From assembly GCA_021797385.1 (NCBI GenBank), contig JAJZZW010000123.1:1-5459 (forward strand): a stretch of 5,459 nucleotides of DNA, in the 5' to 3' direction. Positions within the stretch are counted from its first letter, which is position 1. The number at the start of each line of letters is the position of its first letter. The position numbers and the translations under genes were made by a program. Under the pieces are notes generated by a model, which was given only the letters and a program-made list of their open reading frames with translations, did not search any database and was not told the DNA's origin. Of the stretch, positions 1-5,459 are shown one piece after another. The stretch comes from Thermoplasmata archaeon (lineage in GTDB: Archaea; Thermoplasmatota; Thermoplasmata; Thermoplasmatales; Thermoplasmataceae).

Positions 1-121
1 ATAGAGTCAACGATCATTATGTATGACAACGTGCATAAGTATATGTATTTTGCGCTATCAATAATATGTAATAGTTTAAAATTGATTTAAATAATAGCTC
101 TAAAAAATATATCCAATAATA

Positions 122-139
122 CATTCTACCCATAGAATG
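122..139. repeat. Short perfect inverted repeat (hairpin)
   Basis: CATTCTA (122-128) and TAGAATG (133-139) are perfect reverse complements around the four-base loop CCCA. No T-run follows, so it does not look like an intrinsic terminator. It lies about 180 bases upstream of coaBC. It could be a protein-binding palindrome or a chance repeat in AT-rich DNA; no function can be assigned from sequence. Confidence 0.35.
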
Positions 140-276
140 ATACACCAAAGATAAAAGCAGTAGAAATAAATATAGTTATAGACGCTACTTTGGATTCCTG
201 AATAAGGCACATCTATTTTTTGAAGTTACCATGATAAGCATAAATATATGATAAATAGGAACAAAGAAATAGCAGG

Positions 277-308
277 TTTATAAATGATATGGATAAAACA
301 TTTAAAAG
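277..308 (+). promoter_or_regulatory. Candidate TATA-box region for coaBC
   Basis: Two TATA-like boxes precede the gene: TTTATAAAT at 277-285 and ATTTAAAAG at 301-309. With archaeal spacing of about 26 bases from box centre to transcription start, the first would start transcription near 307, giving a leader of roughly 15 bases before the ATG at 322. The second would give a leaderless transcript starting near the second in-frame ATG at 328. No Shine-Dalgarno sequence is present. The choice between boxes is open. Confidence 0.35.
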
Positions 309-321
309 ATGATAGACTATT

Positions 322-1545
322 ATGAACATGAACTATATAGAATCACATTTCGAAAACATGCTTTCAGGCAAAAAGGTTATCATTGCAAGCTGTGAAAGTA
401 TTACAATATATAGAATTCCTGATTTGATAAGGGATATAAAGCGGGAAGGGGCTACGGCTGTCTCGGTGATGAGCAATTCGGCTGTTGCAATGATAGGAAA
501 AACCATCATGGAATGGGCAACCGGGAATCCGGTTGTTACAGAAATTACAGGAAACATAGAGCATATATCTATGTTTGACAAAAATACTATACTCCTTGTG
601 GCACCGGCATCCTATAATACCATTGGAAAAATGGCAAAGGGTATTTCAGACAGTCTACCATCACTATTTTTTTCCTATGCTCTGGGCCATGGAAATAAAA
701 TTGTGGTTGTTCCCGCCATGCACAGGGATATGATGGAAAACCCTGTCAATAAGGAAAATATCGAAATTCTTAAAAAGCATGGTGTCCTTGTTGTGGACCC
801 TGAATACGACGAGACAAAGGCAAAAATAGCGGACAATGACAGAATCATAGATCACCTGTGCAGAGCAGTTTACGGTGATGAGCTCAATGGAAAGAAAGTG
901 CTTATAATATCTGGAAGAAGTGAGCTTTCAATAGATCCGGTAAGAGTAATAACCAACAGATCTTCAGGATATACAGGTTACTGGATGGCAAGGAATGCAT
1001 TCAGGCTAGGGGTATCAGTCATAACCTATGTTGGAAACTCACAGTATAGCATACCATTATATGTAACTTATATGGAGAAATTTAACCTCAGAGAAATCAT
1101 AATAGAAATAAATACATATATAACCATCGAAAAATATGATTATATACTGATGCCAATGGCTTTAATGGATTTTGATACCAAAGAGAATAAAACAAAACTT
1201 GATAGTGGATCGGAACAGAACATCCTGTTGACCCCAAGGCCGAAGGTCCGGGATAGAATCAGGGATATGGCGCCCGGGGCACTGATGGTACTGTTCAATC
1301 TTGACAGTGAAAAATCATTCGATAAGAAAAAATTTGAGAAATCAGATCCGGACTTAATAGTACTAAACAGCTTCAAGAAATCACCCTTCGGTGAAACCGA
1401 TAATGATTACACAATCATTACAGGTGATAAAAAAGATGAATTCAAAAATATGAATAAAGCCGATCTTTCCCTGGAAATATTCAGAAGATTAAAAGATATG
1501 AAGAGAGATCCTGGAGAACCGGGGATGAACTCACTCATTCTTTAA
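322..1545 (+). CDS. coaBC: Bifunctional phosphopantothenoylcysteine decarboxylase / phosphopantothenate-cysteine ligase (CoaBC, Dfp)
   Basis: In coenzyme A synthesis this cytosolic enzyme joins 4'-phosphopantothenate to cysteine (CoaB) and decarboxylates the product to 4'-phosphopantetheine with FMN (CoaC). The 407 residues match the family's two-domain length. The CoaC domain (about 1-185) shows ATGNPVVTEITG (66-77), the His of EHI (81) aligning with the catalytic His, APASYNTIGK (94-103) and PAMHRDMMENP (131-141). The CoaB domain (about 188-395) shows IDPVRVITNRSSG (204-216), LDSG (293-296) and SPFGETDNDYTII (354-366). It is divergent: ASCESI (22-27) stands where GVTGSIA-like sequence is usual, PAMH replaces PAMN, and NRSSGYTG replaces NRSSGKMG. 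The E. coli Cys-containing ACGD/GRM flap is absent; here it reads DETKAKIAD (163-171), a pattern I recall from archaeal homologues. Met3 (328) is an alternative start. The gene appears monocistronic. Confidence 0.9.
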   Translation: MNMNYIESHFENMLSGKKVIIASCESITIYRIPDLIRDIKREGATAVSVMSNSAVAMIGKTIMEWATGNPVVTEITGNIEHISMFDKNTILLVAPASYNTIGKMAKGISDSLPSLFFSYALGHGNKIVVVPAMHRDMMENPVNKENIEILKKHGVLVVDPEYDETKAKIADNDRIIDHLCRAVYGDELNGKKVLIISGRSELSIDPVRVITNRSSGYTGYWMARNAFRLGVSVITYVGNSQYSIPLYVTYMEKFNLREIIIEINTYITIEKYDYILMPMALMDFDTKENKTKLDSGSEQNILLTPRPKVRDRIRDMAPGALMVLFNLDSEKSFDKKKFEKSDPDLIVLNSFKKSPFGETDNDYTIITGDKKDEFKNMNKADLSLEIFRRLKDMKRDPGEPGMNSLIL

Positions 1546-1556
1546 TTTTGTTATAA
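1536..1556 (+). terminator. Possible T-rich terminator at the end of coaBC
   Basis: The coaBC stop codon (1543-1545) lies inside a T-rich stretch with short runs of three and four T. Archaeal RNA polymerase often stops at such U-rich stretches without a strong hairpin. The runs are short, so this is a weak call; readthrough into dinB, 122 bases downstream, is possible. Confidence 0.2.
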
Positions 1557-1636
1557 CTCTAGCTGGTCCATGGATATTACCATAGCTTATTGTATCTATA
1601 TTGGACACTATCAGTTCAGATATAATGATATAGAAA

Positions 1637-1646
1637 AAATTAAAAT
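1637..1646 (+). promoter_or_regulatory. Candidate TATA box for dinB-DUF309
   Basis: AAATTAAAAT is centred about 26-27 bases before the dinB ATG at 1668. This fits an archaeal TATA box driving a leaderless transcript. No Shine-Dalgarno sequence lies between it and the ATG, which supports leaderless translation. The surroundings are AT-rich, so chance matches are likely, and an alternative AT-rich stretch lies at 1647-1653. Confidence 0.35.
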
Positions 1647-1667
1647 CATATAATCCATTCAATAATA

Positions 1668-2726
1668 ATGCCTTTCATAATATTTGTGGATTTTGATTAC
1701 TTCTATGCACAGGTGGAGGAAATTATGAATCCTTCTATTAAAGACAAACCTGTAGTTGTCTGTGTATATTCAGGCAGAACTGAAAACAGTGGTGCTGTGG
1801 CAACTTCAAACTACATAGCGAGATCAATAGGTATCAAATCTGGGATGCCACTTCCACAGGCCTTGAAGATCGGAAAGGATAATGCGGTATTTATACCGAT
1901 CAGGCGTGATTTCTATAAGGAATTTTCAGATAAAGTTATGAAAACCATATCTTCCTATTCTGATAAGATGGAAATTGCAAGCATAGATGAAGCTTATATA
2001 GACGTAACAGAGGAGTGTGATAGTTTTAATGAGGCGATTACTCTTGCTCAAGAGATCAAGGAAAAAATCTTTAAAGCTCATGGTATGAAGGCATCGCTAG
2101 GAGTTTCGATTAATAAGGTCATAGCCAAAATTCTCGGGGATATGGCTAAACCGGATGGATTAAAATATATTAATCCTGAGCAGGTGGATGATTTTTTGAA
2201 CAAACTTGAAATTAACAGAATTCCGGGAGTAGGGTCTGTTCTGTCATCTAAATTGAAGGAGGCAGGAATACATTATATCCGAGACATTCTCAGGGCGGAA
2301 CCTGATAAAATGAAGGAAATCCTCGGCAATGCAAAATACAATTACCTTGTGGATATCGCTGAAAACAAATATAGCAAGCCCGTGGAAGAGCGGGTTAGAA
2401 AAAACTTTGGCAGATACATGACACTTCGGGAGAACACCAGGGATCCAGATATAATTATTCCTGTAGTAAAAAAGGCCGTTGATTCTGCATATGACAAGGC
2501 GCCAGGAATACCCGGGGAAATATCTGTACTAGGTATCATGGAGGATCTTGATATAATTTCCAGATCACATTCGAGTGGCAGAATTACAAGGGAAAATGCC
2601 TATCCTATTGCCATCAATCTTATAAACAGGATACTGGAAGAGGATAGCAGGAATTTCAGACGTATTGGTATCAGAATAGGCCGGATAAGCAACAACGAAA
2701 GCCTTGATGATTTTTTCGGTGTTTAA
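1668..2726 (+). CDS. dinB: DNA polymerase IV, Y-family, Dpo4-like translesion polymerase
   Basis: This polymerase copies past DNA lesions with low fidelity. Its 352 residues equal the length of Sulfolobus Dpo4, and it is colinear with my memory of that protein. The N-terminal motif VDFDYFYAQVEE (7-18) carries metal ligand Asp8 and steric-gate Tyr13. SIDEAY (105-110) carries catalytic Asp107 and Glu108. GVSINKVIAKILGDMAKP (145-162) is the Y-family palm/thumb signature. IPGVG (185-189) is the helix-hairpin-helix of the thumb, and about 243-340 is the little-finger domain. The C-terminal NESLDDFF (343-350) resembles a PCNA-interacting box with Asn in place of Gln, where Dpo4 has an equivalent tail. 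The start is fixed by alignment of the first motif. All catalytic residues are present, so it should be active. The next ATG directly abuts its stop codon. Confidence 0.95.
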   Translation: MPFIIFVDFDYFYAQVEEIMNPSIKDKPVVVCVYSGRTENSGAVATSNYIARSIGIKSGMPLPQALKIGKDNAVFIPIRRDFYKEFSDKVMKTISSYSDKMEIASIDEAYIDVTEECDSFNEAITLAQEIKEKIFKAHGMKASLGVSINKVIAKILGDMAKPDGLKYINPEQVDDFLNKLEINRIPGVGSVLSSKLKEAGIHYIRDILRAEPDKMKEILGNAKYNYLVDIAENKYSKPVEERVRKNFGRYMTLRENTRDPDIIIPVVKKAVDSAYDKAPGIPGEISVLGIMEDLDIISRSHSSGRITRENAYPIAINLINRILEEDSRNFRRIGIRIGRISNNESLDDFFGV

Positions 2727-3281
2727 ATGTCAATACAATGGAATTCAGGAAGATATATTAATATATATAAAATTGAAGCCGATCCTGAAAATCGTGATAT
2801 ACTCATGAGGGAATTACGAGAGAATGATCCTTATATTTACGATCTAAGAGTTGAATCCCATAGAATCGAATTATCATACTTTTATCATATAAATAAGAAA
2901 ACTATTGAAAGGATGGGAACAAATTTTTTCACTTCCGGAATTGACTTTATTCAGGGTGCAACATCATTTAACTTTGCCTTATATCTGATTAATGAGGAGC
3001 GTTACTGGGAGGCCCATGAAGTTCTTGAAAACTATTGGCAGGAATCGGAAGGAATAGAAAAAATCACATACCAGTATATAATACTTTTATGTGTTGCCGG
3101 AGTTCATATGCAGCGTGGTCACCGTGATATATGCAGGAATGTAATGGAAAGAGCAAATAAAATGAAAATTATTGATAAAATTGGTTATATAGACCTTGCC
3201 TCCATAAAAAGTGAAAAATTATCCAATCCATGTGCTCCACTGAATAAAATTATATCATATGTTGAAAACCGCAAAATCTAG
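2727..3281 (+). CDS. DUF309 family protein, function unknown
   Basis: The 184-residue protein contains a DUF309-like helical core at about 81-145. It shows FNFALYLINEERYWEAHEVLE (in 81-101) with the conserved His97, Glu98, Glu101 and Trp104, then a helix pair with GVHMQRGH (125-132). The family has no established biochemical role that I know; HEVLE is not a zinc-protease HExxH motif. About 75 residues before the core look like a mixed alpha/beta segment that I do not recognise. There is no signal peptide or membrane segment, so it is probably cytosolic. Its ATG follows the dinB stop codon with no gap, so expression by translational coupling is likely and a shared role in DNA damage tolerance is possible, though this is inference from position only. 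Confidence 0.8.
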   Translation: MSIQWNSGRYINIYKIEADPENRDILMRELRENDPYIYDLRVESHRIELSYFYHINKKTIERMGTNFFTSGIDFIQGATSFNFALYLINEERYWEAHEVLENYWQESEGIEKITYQYIILLCVAGVHMQRGHRDICRNVMERANKMKIIDKIGYIDLASIKSEKLSNPCAPLNKIISYVENRKI

Positions 3282-3329
3282 ACAAAAATATTCCATCTCA
3301 GAATATCCTTAGAAATACAATAATTTTAT

Positions 3330-3336
3330 AAAAAAA
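3330..3336 (-). terminator. Poly-U terminator for the minus-strand small gene
   Basis: Seven consecutive A on the + strand give a run of seven U in the minus-strand RNA, 15 bases past the stop codon of the small acidic protein (3352). No strong hairpin precedes it, as is common for archaeal U-tract terminators. It lies in the 70-base gap between the convergent DUF309 gene and the minus-strand genes. The + strand transcript has only weaker T stretches here (around 3323-3327). Confidence 0.45.
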
Positions 3337-3351
3337 CCGATATTTCAACTT

Positions 3352-3603
3352 CTATAACTTTCTAAGCATATCGAGATAATCGATAAGGTCTTCATAGTCA
3401 CGAATGAGATGTAATATGTCTATCCCGAGGGCTTCCATCATTGTAAGTGCCAGTGATAAATTTTCCTCATTCTCCTCAGAAAGCTTTTGCGTATTCAATT
3501 TATCATAAATCTCATTGAAATTCTTCTCCGCCTGCTCTCTGAATTCATCCAGCTTTGCTGTAATATCATCCTCTCTTTTCTTCATTTCTTCTACGCTATC
3601 CAT
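3352..3603 (-). CDS. Small acidic coiled-coil protein, unknown function
   Basis: I do not recognise this 83-residue protein. It contains 23 Asp/Glu against 11 Lys/Arg, no Cys and a single His (65). Residues about 3-37 show heptad-like hydrophobic spacing (Val4, Met7, Ile14, Leu18, Phe21, Ala25, Phe29, Ile32, Leu36) typical of a coiled coil. A Glu/Asn-rich hinge at 42-48 follows, then a second amphipathic helical region (49-83) rich in Leu, Ile and Met. No DNA-binding motif, signal peptide or membrane span is visible. It lies 35 bases downstream of ilvD on the same strand, so it could be cotranscribed or use its own promoter at 3620-3629. Its biased composition, plausible promoter and U-tract terminator support a real gene. 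It may form oligomers or be a small adaptor protein, but that is a guess. Confidence 0.7.
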   Translation of the reverse strand: MDSVEEMKKREDDITAKLDEFREQAEKNFNEIYDKLNTQKLSEENEENLSLALTMMEALGIDILHLIRDYEDLIDYLDMLRKL

Positions 3604-3619
3604 TGAACAAAATCATTAG

Positions 3620-3629
3620 AAAATATAAA
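3620..3629 (-). promoter_or_regulatory. Candidate TATA box for the small acidic gene
   Basis: On the minus strand the sequence reads CTTTATATTT in the 35-base gap after the ilvD stop. Its centre is about 22 bases before the ATG at 3603, slightly short of ideal spacing for a leaderless start. No Shine-Dalgarno sequence is visible. The gene may therefore be expressed independently, from the ilvD transcript, or both. Confidence 0.3.
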
Positions 3630-3638
3630 GCCTTTTGG

Positions 3639-5297
3639 TTATTCCATTACTGCACCTTTAGAAGAGGATGTAACCAGCTTTGCATATTGATTAAGTAATC
3701 CAGTTTTATATCTTATTTCCGGTTTTTTCCACTCTTTTAGCCTTGTTTTTATTTCATCTTCATCCACAAGAAGGTTAATTTTCCTGTTTGGTCCATCTAT
3801 CTCTATAAGGTCCCCGTCATGGACAACTGCTATTACTCCTCCATCCATGGCCTCCGGTGCAATATGCCCTATCATTATGCCCCTGGTGGCGCCGGAAAAT
3901 CTCCCATCCGTTATTAATGCAACGCTATCCCCGAGGCCTTCGCCTATGAGTTCAGAGGTAACAGAAAGCATTTCTCTCATTCCTGGCCCTCCCTTTGGCC
4001 CTTCATACCGTATAACAACTGTGTCTCCCGGATTTATTTTTTTATCCTTTATGGCTTTGAATGTTTCCTCCTCAGAATCGAATACTTTGGCAGGGCCCTT
4101 ATGATATTTTACCTTGGATGCAGAGCTTTTAAAAACACTTCCCTCTTTGGCAAGATTTCCCTTCAGAATATTTATGCCACCGTCCCGATTAAATGGTTTA
4201 CCAAAATCAGAAATTATATCCCCCTTTGTATATATTTTTATATCCTTCAGGTTCTCCCTTATGGTTTTACCTGTAACAGTCATCTGTTCACCGTCTAAAA
4301 GTCCGTGGTCAAGTAAAACCTTCATCAAAACTGGCACACCACCTACTTTGTCCAGATCTGCCATCACATATTGGCCGGACGGTTTCATATTAACTATTTC
4401 CGGAACCTTTCTGGAAATTCTTTCAAAATCATCAAGCGATAGCTTCAATCCAGCCTCATGTGCAATTGCCAGTAAATGCAGGACTGCATTGGTAGAACCT
4501 CCTGATGCCATCAAAACTGTTATTGCATTGTAAAATGATTCTTCTGTCAGTATATCTCTTGGCTTTAAACCGGTTTCAAGAAGATTCATGACAGCCTGAC
4601 CTGTTCTGTATGCATATTCCTGTTTTGCACCATCAACCGCAGGTGGAGAGGCGCTTCCAGGAAGTGCAAGCCCGAGTACTTCGGTCATCATTGCCATTGT
4701 ATTTGCAGTATACAATCCCCCACAGGAACCGGCAGTGGGTATGGCGTTATCCTCCATAAGCTTAAAATCCTGCTCCGTCATCTTTCCATTCATATATGCA
4801 CCAACGGCTTCGAATAGATCACCCACTGCTATCTCTTTTCCCCTGTAATAGCCTGGTAATGTGGTACCTGAATACATAACGATGGAAGGAATATTCATTC
4901 GTGCCATGGCCATCATCATACCAGGAGAGGTTTTATCACACCCTGATAGAGCAGCAAAGCCATCGTATCCATGGGCATTTACTGTCAATTCTACGGTATT
5001 TGCTATGAGTTCCCTGCTAACCAGCGAATATTTCATTCCCTGAGTGCCCATTGCAATTCCGTCTATGACCACTGGTGTTGTAAAAACTCTCGGAGTACCA
5101 TTATTGCTCCTTATCCCTTCCTTTGTATGGTTCGCAAGGGATAAAACATGGATATTGCAAGGTCCTGCCTCGTTCCATGCGGCGGCTATTCCAACCATAT
5201 AATTTTTCAGATCATTATCATTTAGTCCCATTGCCTTCATATATGCACGGTTCGGTGATCTTTCCGGGCCGGCATATGTTATATCAGAACGTTTCAT
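3639..5297 (-). CDS. ilvD: Dihydroxy-acid dehydratase (IlvD)
   Basis: IlvD dehydrates 2,3-dihydroxy-isovalerate and 2,3-dihydroxy-3-methylvalerate to the 2-keto acids that precede valine, leucine and isoleucine. It is a cytosolic Fe-S enzyme. The 552 residues are full length for the family. The three cluster-ligand positions are all present: Cys47 (NEAGPCNIH, 42-50), Cys120 (SGCDKTSPG, 118-126, with Asp121 and Lys122 for Mg) and Cys192 ([14 protein letters not shown], 188-201). This pattern fits the [2Fe-2S] type. Ser468 in [11 protein letters not shown] (463-473) matches the catalytic base, and [13 protein letters not shown] (431-443) is the other family signature. The ATG at 5297 matches normal family starts. 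No other ilv or leu gene is in the window. Some archaeal relatives, such as the Sulfolobus enzyme, also dehydrate sugar acids, so a wider substrate range is possible. Confidence 0.95.
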   Translation of the reverse strand: MKRSDITYAGPERSPNRAYMKAMGLNDNDLKNYMVGIAAAWNEAGPCNIHVLSLANHTKEGIRSNNGTPRVFTTPVVIDGIAMGTQGMKYSLVSRELIANTVELTVNAHGYDGFAALSGCDKTSPGMMMAMARMNIPSIVMYSGTTLPGYYRGKEIAVGDLFEAVGAYMNGKMTEQDFKLMEDNAIPTAGSCGGLYTANTMAMMTEVLGLALPGSASPPAVDGAKQEYAYRTGQAVMNLLETGLKPRDILTEESFYNAITVLMASGGSTNAVLHLLAIAHEAGLKLSLDDFERISRKVPEIVNMKPSGQYVMADLDKVGGVPVLMKVLLDHGLLDGEQMTVTGKTIRENLKDIKIYTKGDIISDFGKPFNRDGGINILKGNLAKEGSVFKSSASKVKYHKGPAKVFDSEEETFKAIKDKKINPGDTVVIRYEGPKGGPGMREMLSVTSELIGEGLGDSVALITDGRFSGATRGIMIGHIAPEAMDGGVIAVVHDGDLIEIDGPNRKINLLVDEDEIKTRLKEWKKPEIRYKTGLLNQYAKLVTSSSKGAVME

Positions 5298-5317
5298 TTT
5301 AAAATAAAAGGCAATAT

Positions 5318-5326
5318 TATATTTAA
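5318..5326 (-). promoter_or_regulatory. Candidate TATA box for ilvD
   Basis: The minus strand reads TTAAATATA, centred about 25 bases before the ilvD ATG at 5297, which fits a leaderless archaeal transcript. A second TATA-like stretch, CTATAAAAA at 5338-5330, would instead give a leader of about 10 bases. There is no Shine-Dalgarno sequence before the ATG. Confidence 0.45.
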
Positions 5327-5359
5327 TTTTTTTTATAGTTATTTACTAACATTATTATA

Positions 5360-5368
5360 CTTATAAGT
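5360..5368 (+). promoter_or_regulatory. Candidate TATA box for the right-edge gene
   Basis: CTTATAAGT is centred about 30 bases before the ATG at 5394. This would start transcription within a few bases of the start codon. It lies back to back with the ilvD promoter in a 96-base divergent intergenic region, so the two genes could share regulation. No palindromic operator is obvious between the boxes. Confidence 0.4.
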
Positions 5369-5393
5369 ATTACATTTTCATGGCAAAAAAGAG

Positions 5394-5459
5394 ATGTATC
5401 CAATAGAGAGAAAGATGGATGAGGATGATCTGAAAAGCAGGATTAAGGATAGCTTTGAG
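5394..5459 (+). CDS. Start of an unidentified protein, cut by the right edge
   Basis: Twenty-two codons are open to the window edge, beginning MYPIERKMDEDDLKSRIKD. The first ATG is placed well behind a TATA-like box. Met8 (5415) is an alternative start, preceded by a purine-rich stretch. A competing ATG at 5380 is closed by a stop after eight codons. The visible part is charged, probably helical and cytosolic. The pattern DLKSRIKDSFE loosely recalls the first helix of BolA-type proteins, but that is far too little for an assignment. Confidence 0.55.
   Translation, partial: MYPIERKMDEDDLKSRIKDSFE

Larger units (their letters stand above)
1..321. other. AT-rich left flank with no convincing gene
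   Basis: This stretch holds no supported gene. Frame 1 is open from the left edge to a TAA at 88-90 (29 codons), and frame 2 is open to 62-64. Both are too short and too hydrophobic or low-complexity to call as the end of a real gene. On the minus strand an ATG at 17-15 opens a frame that runs off the edge after five codons, with a TATA-like stretch near 40-48 about 27 bases upstream, so a divergent gene could begin there. Further right are a 7-bp hairpin (122-139), a six-T run (216-221) that could end a rightward transcript, and the TATA-like boxes for the gene at 322. I see no tRNA T-loop signature or CRISPR-like repeats. Confidence 0.5.

Noticed and set aside
1..90. Open frame entering from the left edge, possible C-terminus of a gene
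   Set aside because: Twenty-nine codons with no recognisable motif. Another frame is open over much of the same stretch, so it does not stand out from background.
333..1376. Minus-strand open frames within coaBC
   Set aside because: They are shadow frames opposite a recognised gene, with no family features or promoters.
1561..1588. Imperfect inverted repeat (AGCTGGT with ACCATAGCT) after coaBC
   Set aside because: The stem has a two-base bulge and is not followed by a T-run, so neither a terminator nor an operator is convincing.
1570..1653. A 27-codon open frame between coaBC and dinB, starting with ATG
   Set aside because: It is short, AT-biased, has no clear promoter spacing or ribosome binding site, and it overlaps the likely dinB promoter.
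3015..3029. HEVLE in the DUF309 protein as a zinc-protease HExxH motif
   Set aside because: The second His is absent, and the His-Glu-x-x-Glu pattern is the normal DUF309 signature.
3847..4533. Long open frames on the + strand opposite ilvD
   Set aside because: They are antisense shadows of the strongly supported ilvD gene. Their translations are Ser/Pro-rich without domain motifs.
5380..5406. Alternative ATG at 5380 as the start of the right-edge gene
   Set aside because: Its frame closes at a TAG after eight codons, whereas the ATG at 5394 stays open to the edge.

Overview
The window reads as chromosomal DNA of a thermoacidophilic archaeon, most likely of the order Thermoplasmatales and Ferroplasma-like. 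The evidence is: AT-rich sequence with ATA, AGA and AGG as the usual Ile and Arg codons; starts without Shine-Dalgarno sequences but with TATA-like boxes about 22-27 bases upstream (leaderless style); an archaeal-type CoaBC; and a Y-family polymerase that looks like Sulfolobus Dpo4. The order is inferred from gene style, not from a marker gene. There is no transposase, integrase, tRNA, rRNA or CRISPR array.

Layout. Bases 1-321 hold no convincing gene: AT-rich DNA with a small hairpin and, at the right end, TATA-like boxes for the first gene. Bases 322-1545 (+) encode a bifunctional coenzyme A biosynthesis protein, CoaBC, with several unusual residues. After a 122-base gap, 1668-2726 (+) encodes a Dpo4-like translesion polymerase (DinB). 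A DUF309 protein follows at 2727-3281 (+), its ATG touching the dinB stop codon, so the two are almost certainly one transcript. On the other strand, convergent with that pair, lie a small acidic coiled-coil protein of 83 residues (3352-3603) and, 35 bases upstream of it, dihydroxy-acid dehydratase IlvD (3639-5297). A 96-base divergent promoter region separates ilvD from the first 22 codons of another + strand gene (5394 to the edge).

Function. Two parts are core metabolism: CoA synthesis from phosphopantothenate, and the [2Fe-2S] step of branched-chain amino acid synthesis. One part is DNA damage tolerance (DinB plus DUF309). Nothing links the three blocks functionally. The most unexplained items are the DUF309 protein coupled to the polymerase and the 83-residue acidic protein behind ilvD. 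I do not see a wholly new multi-gene system here.
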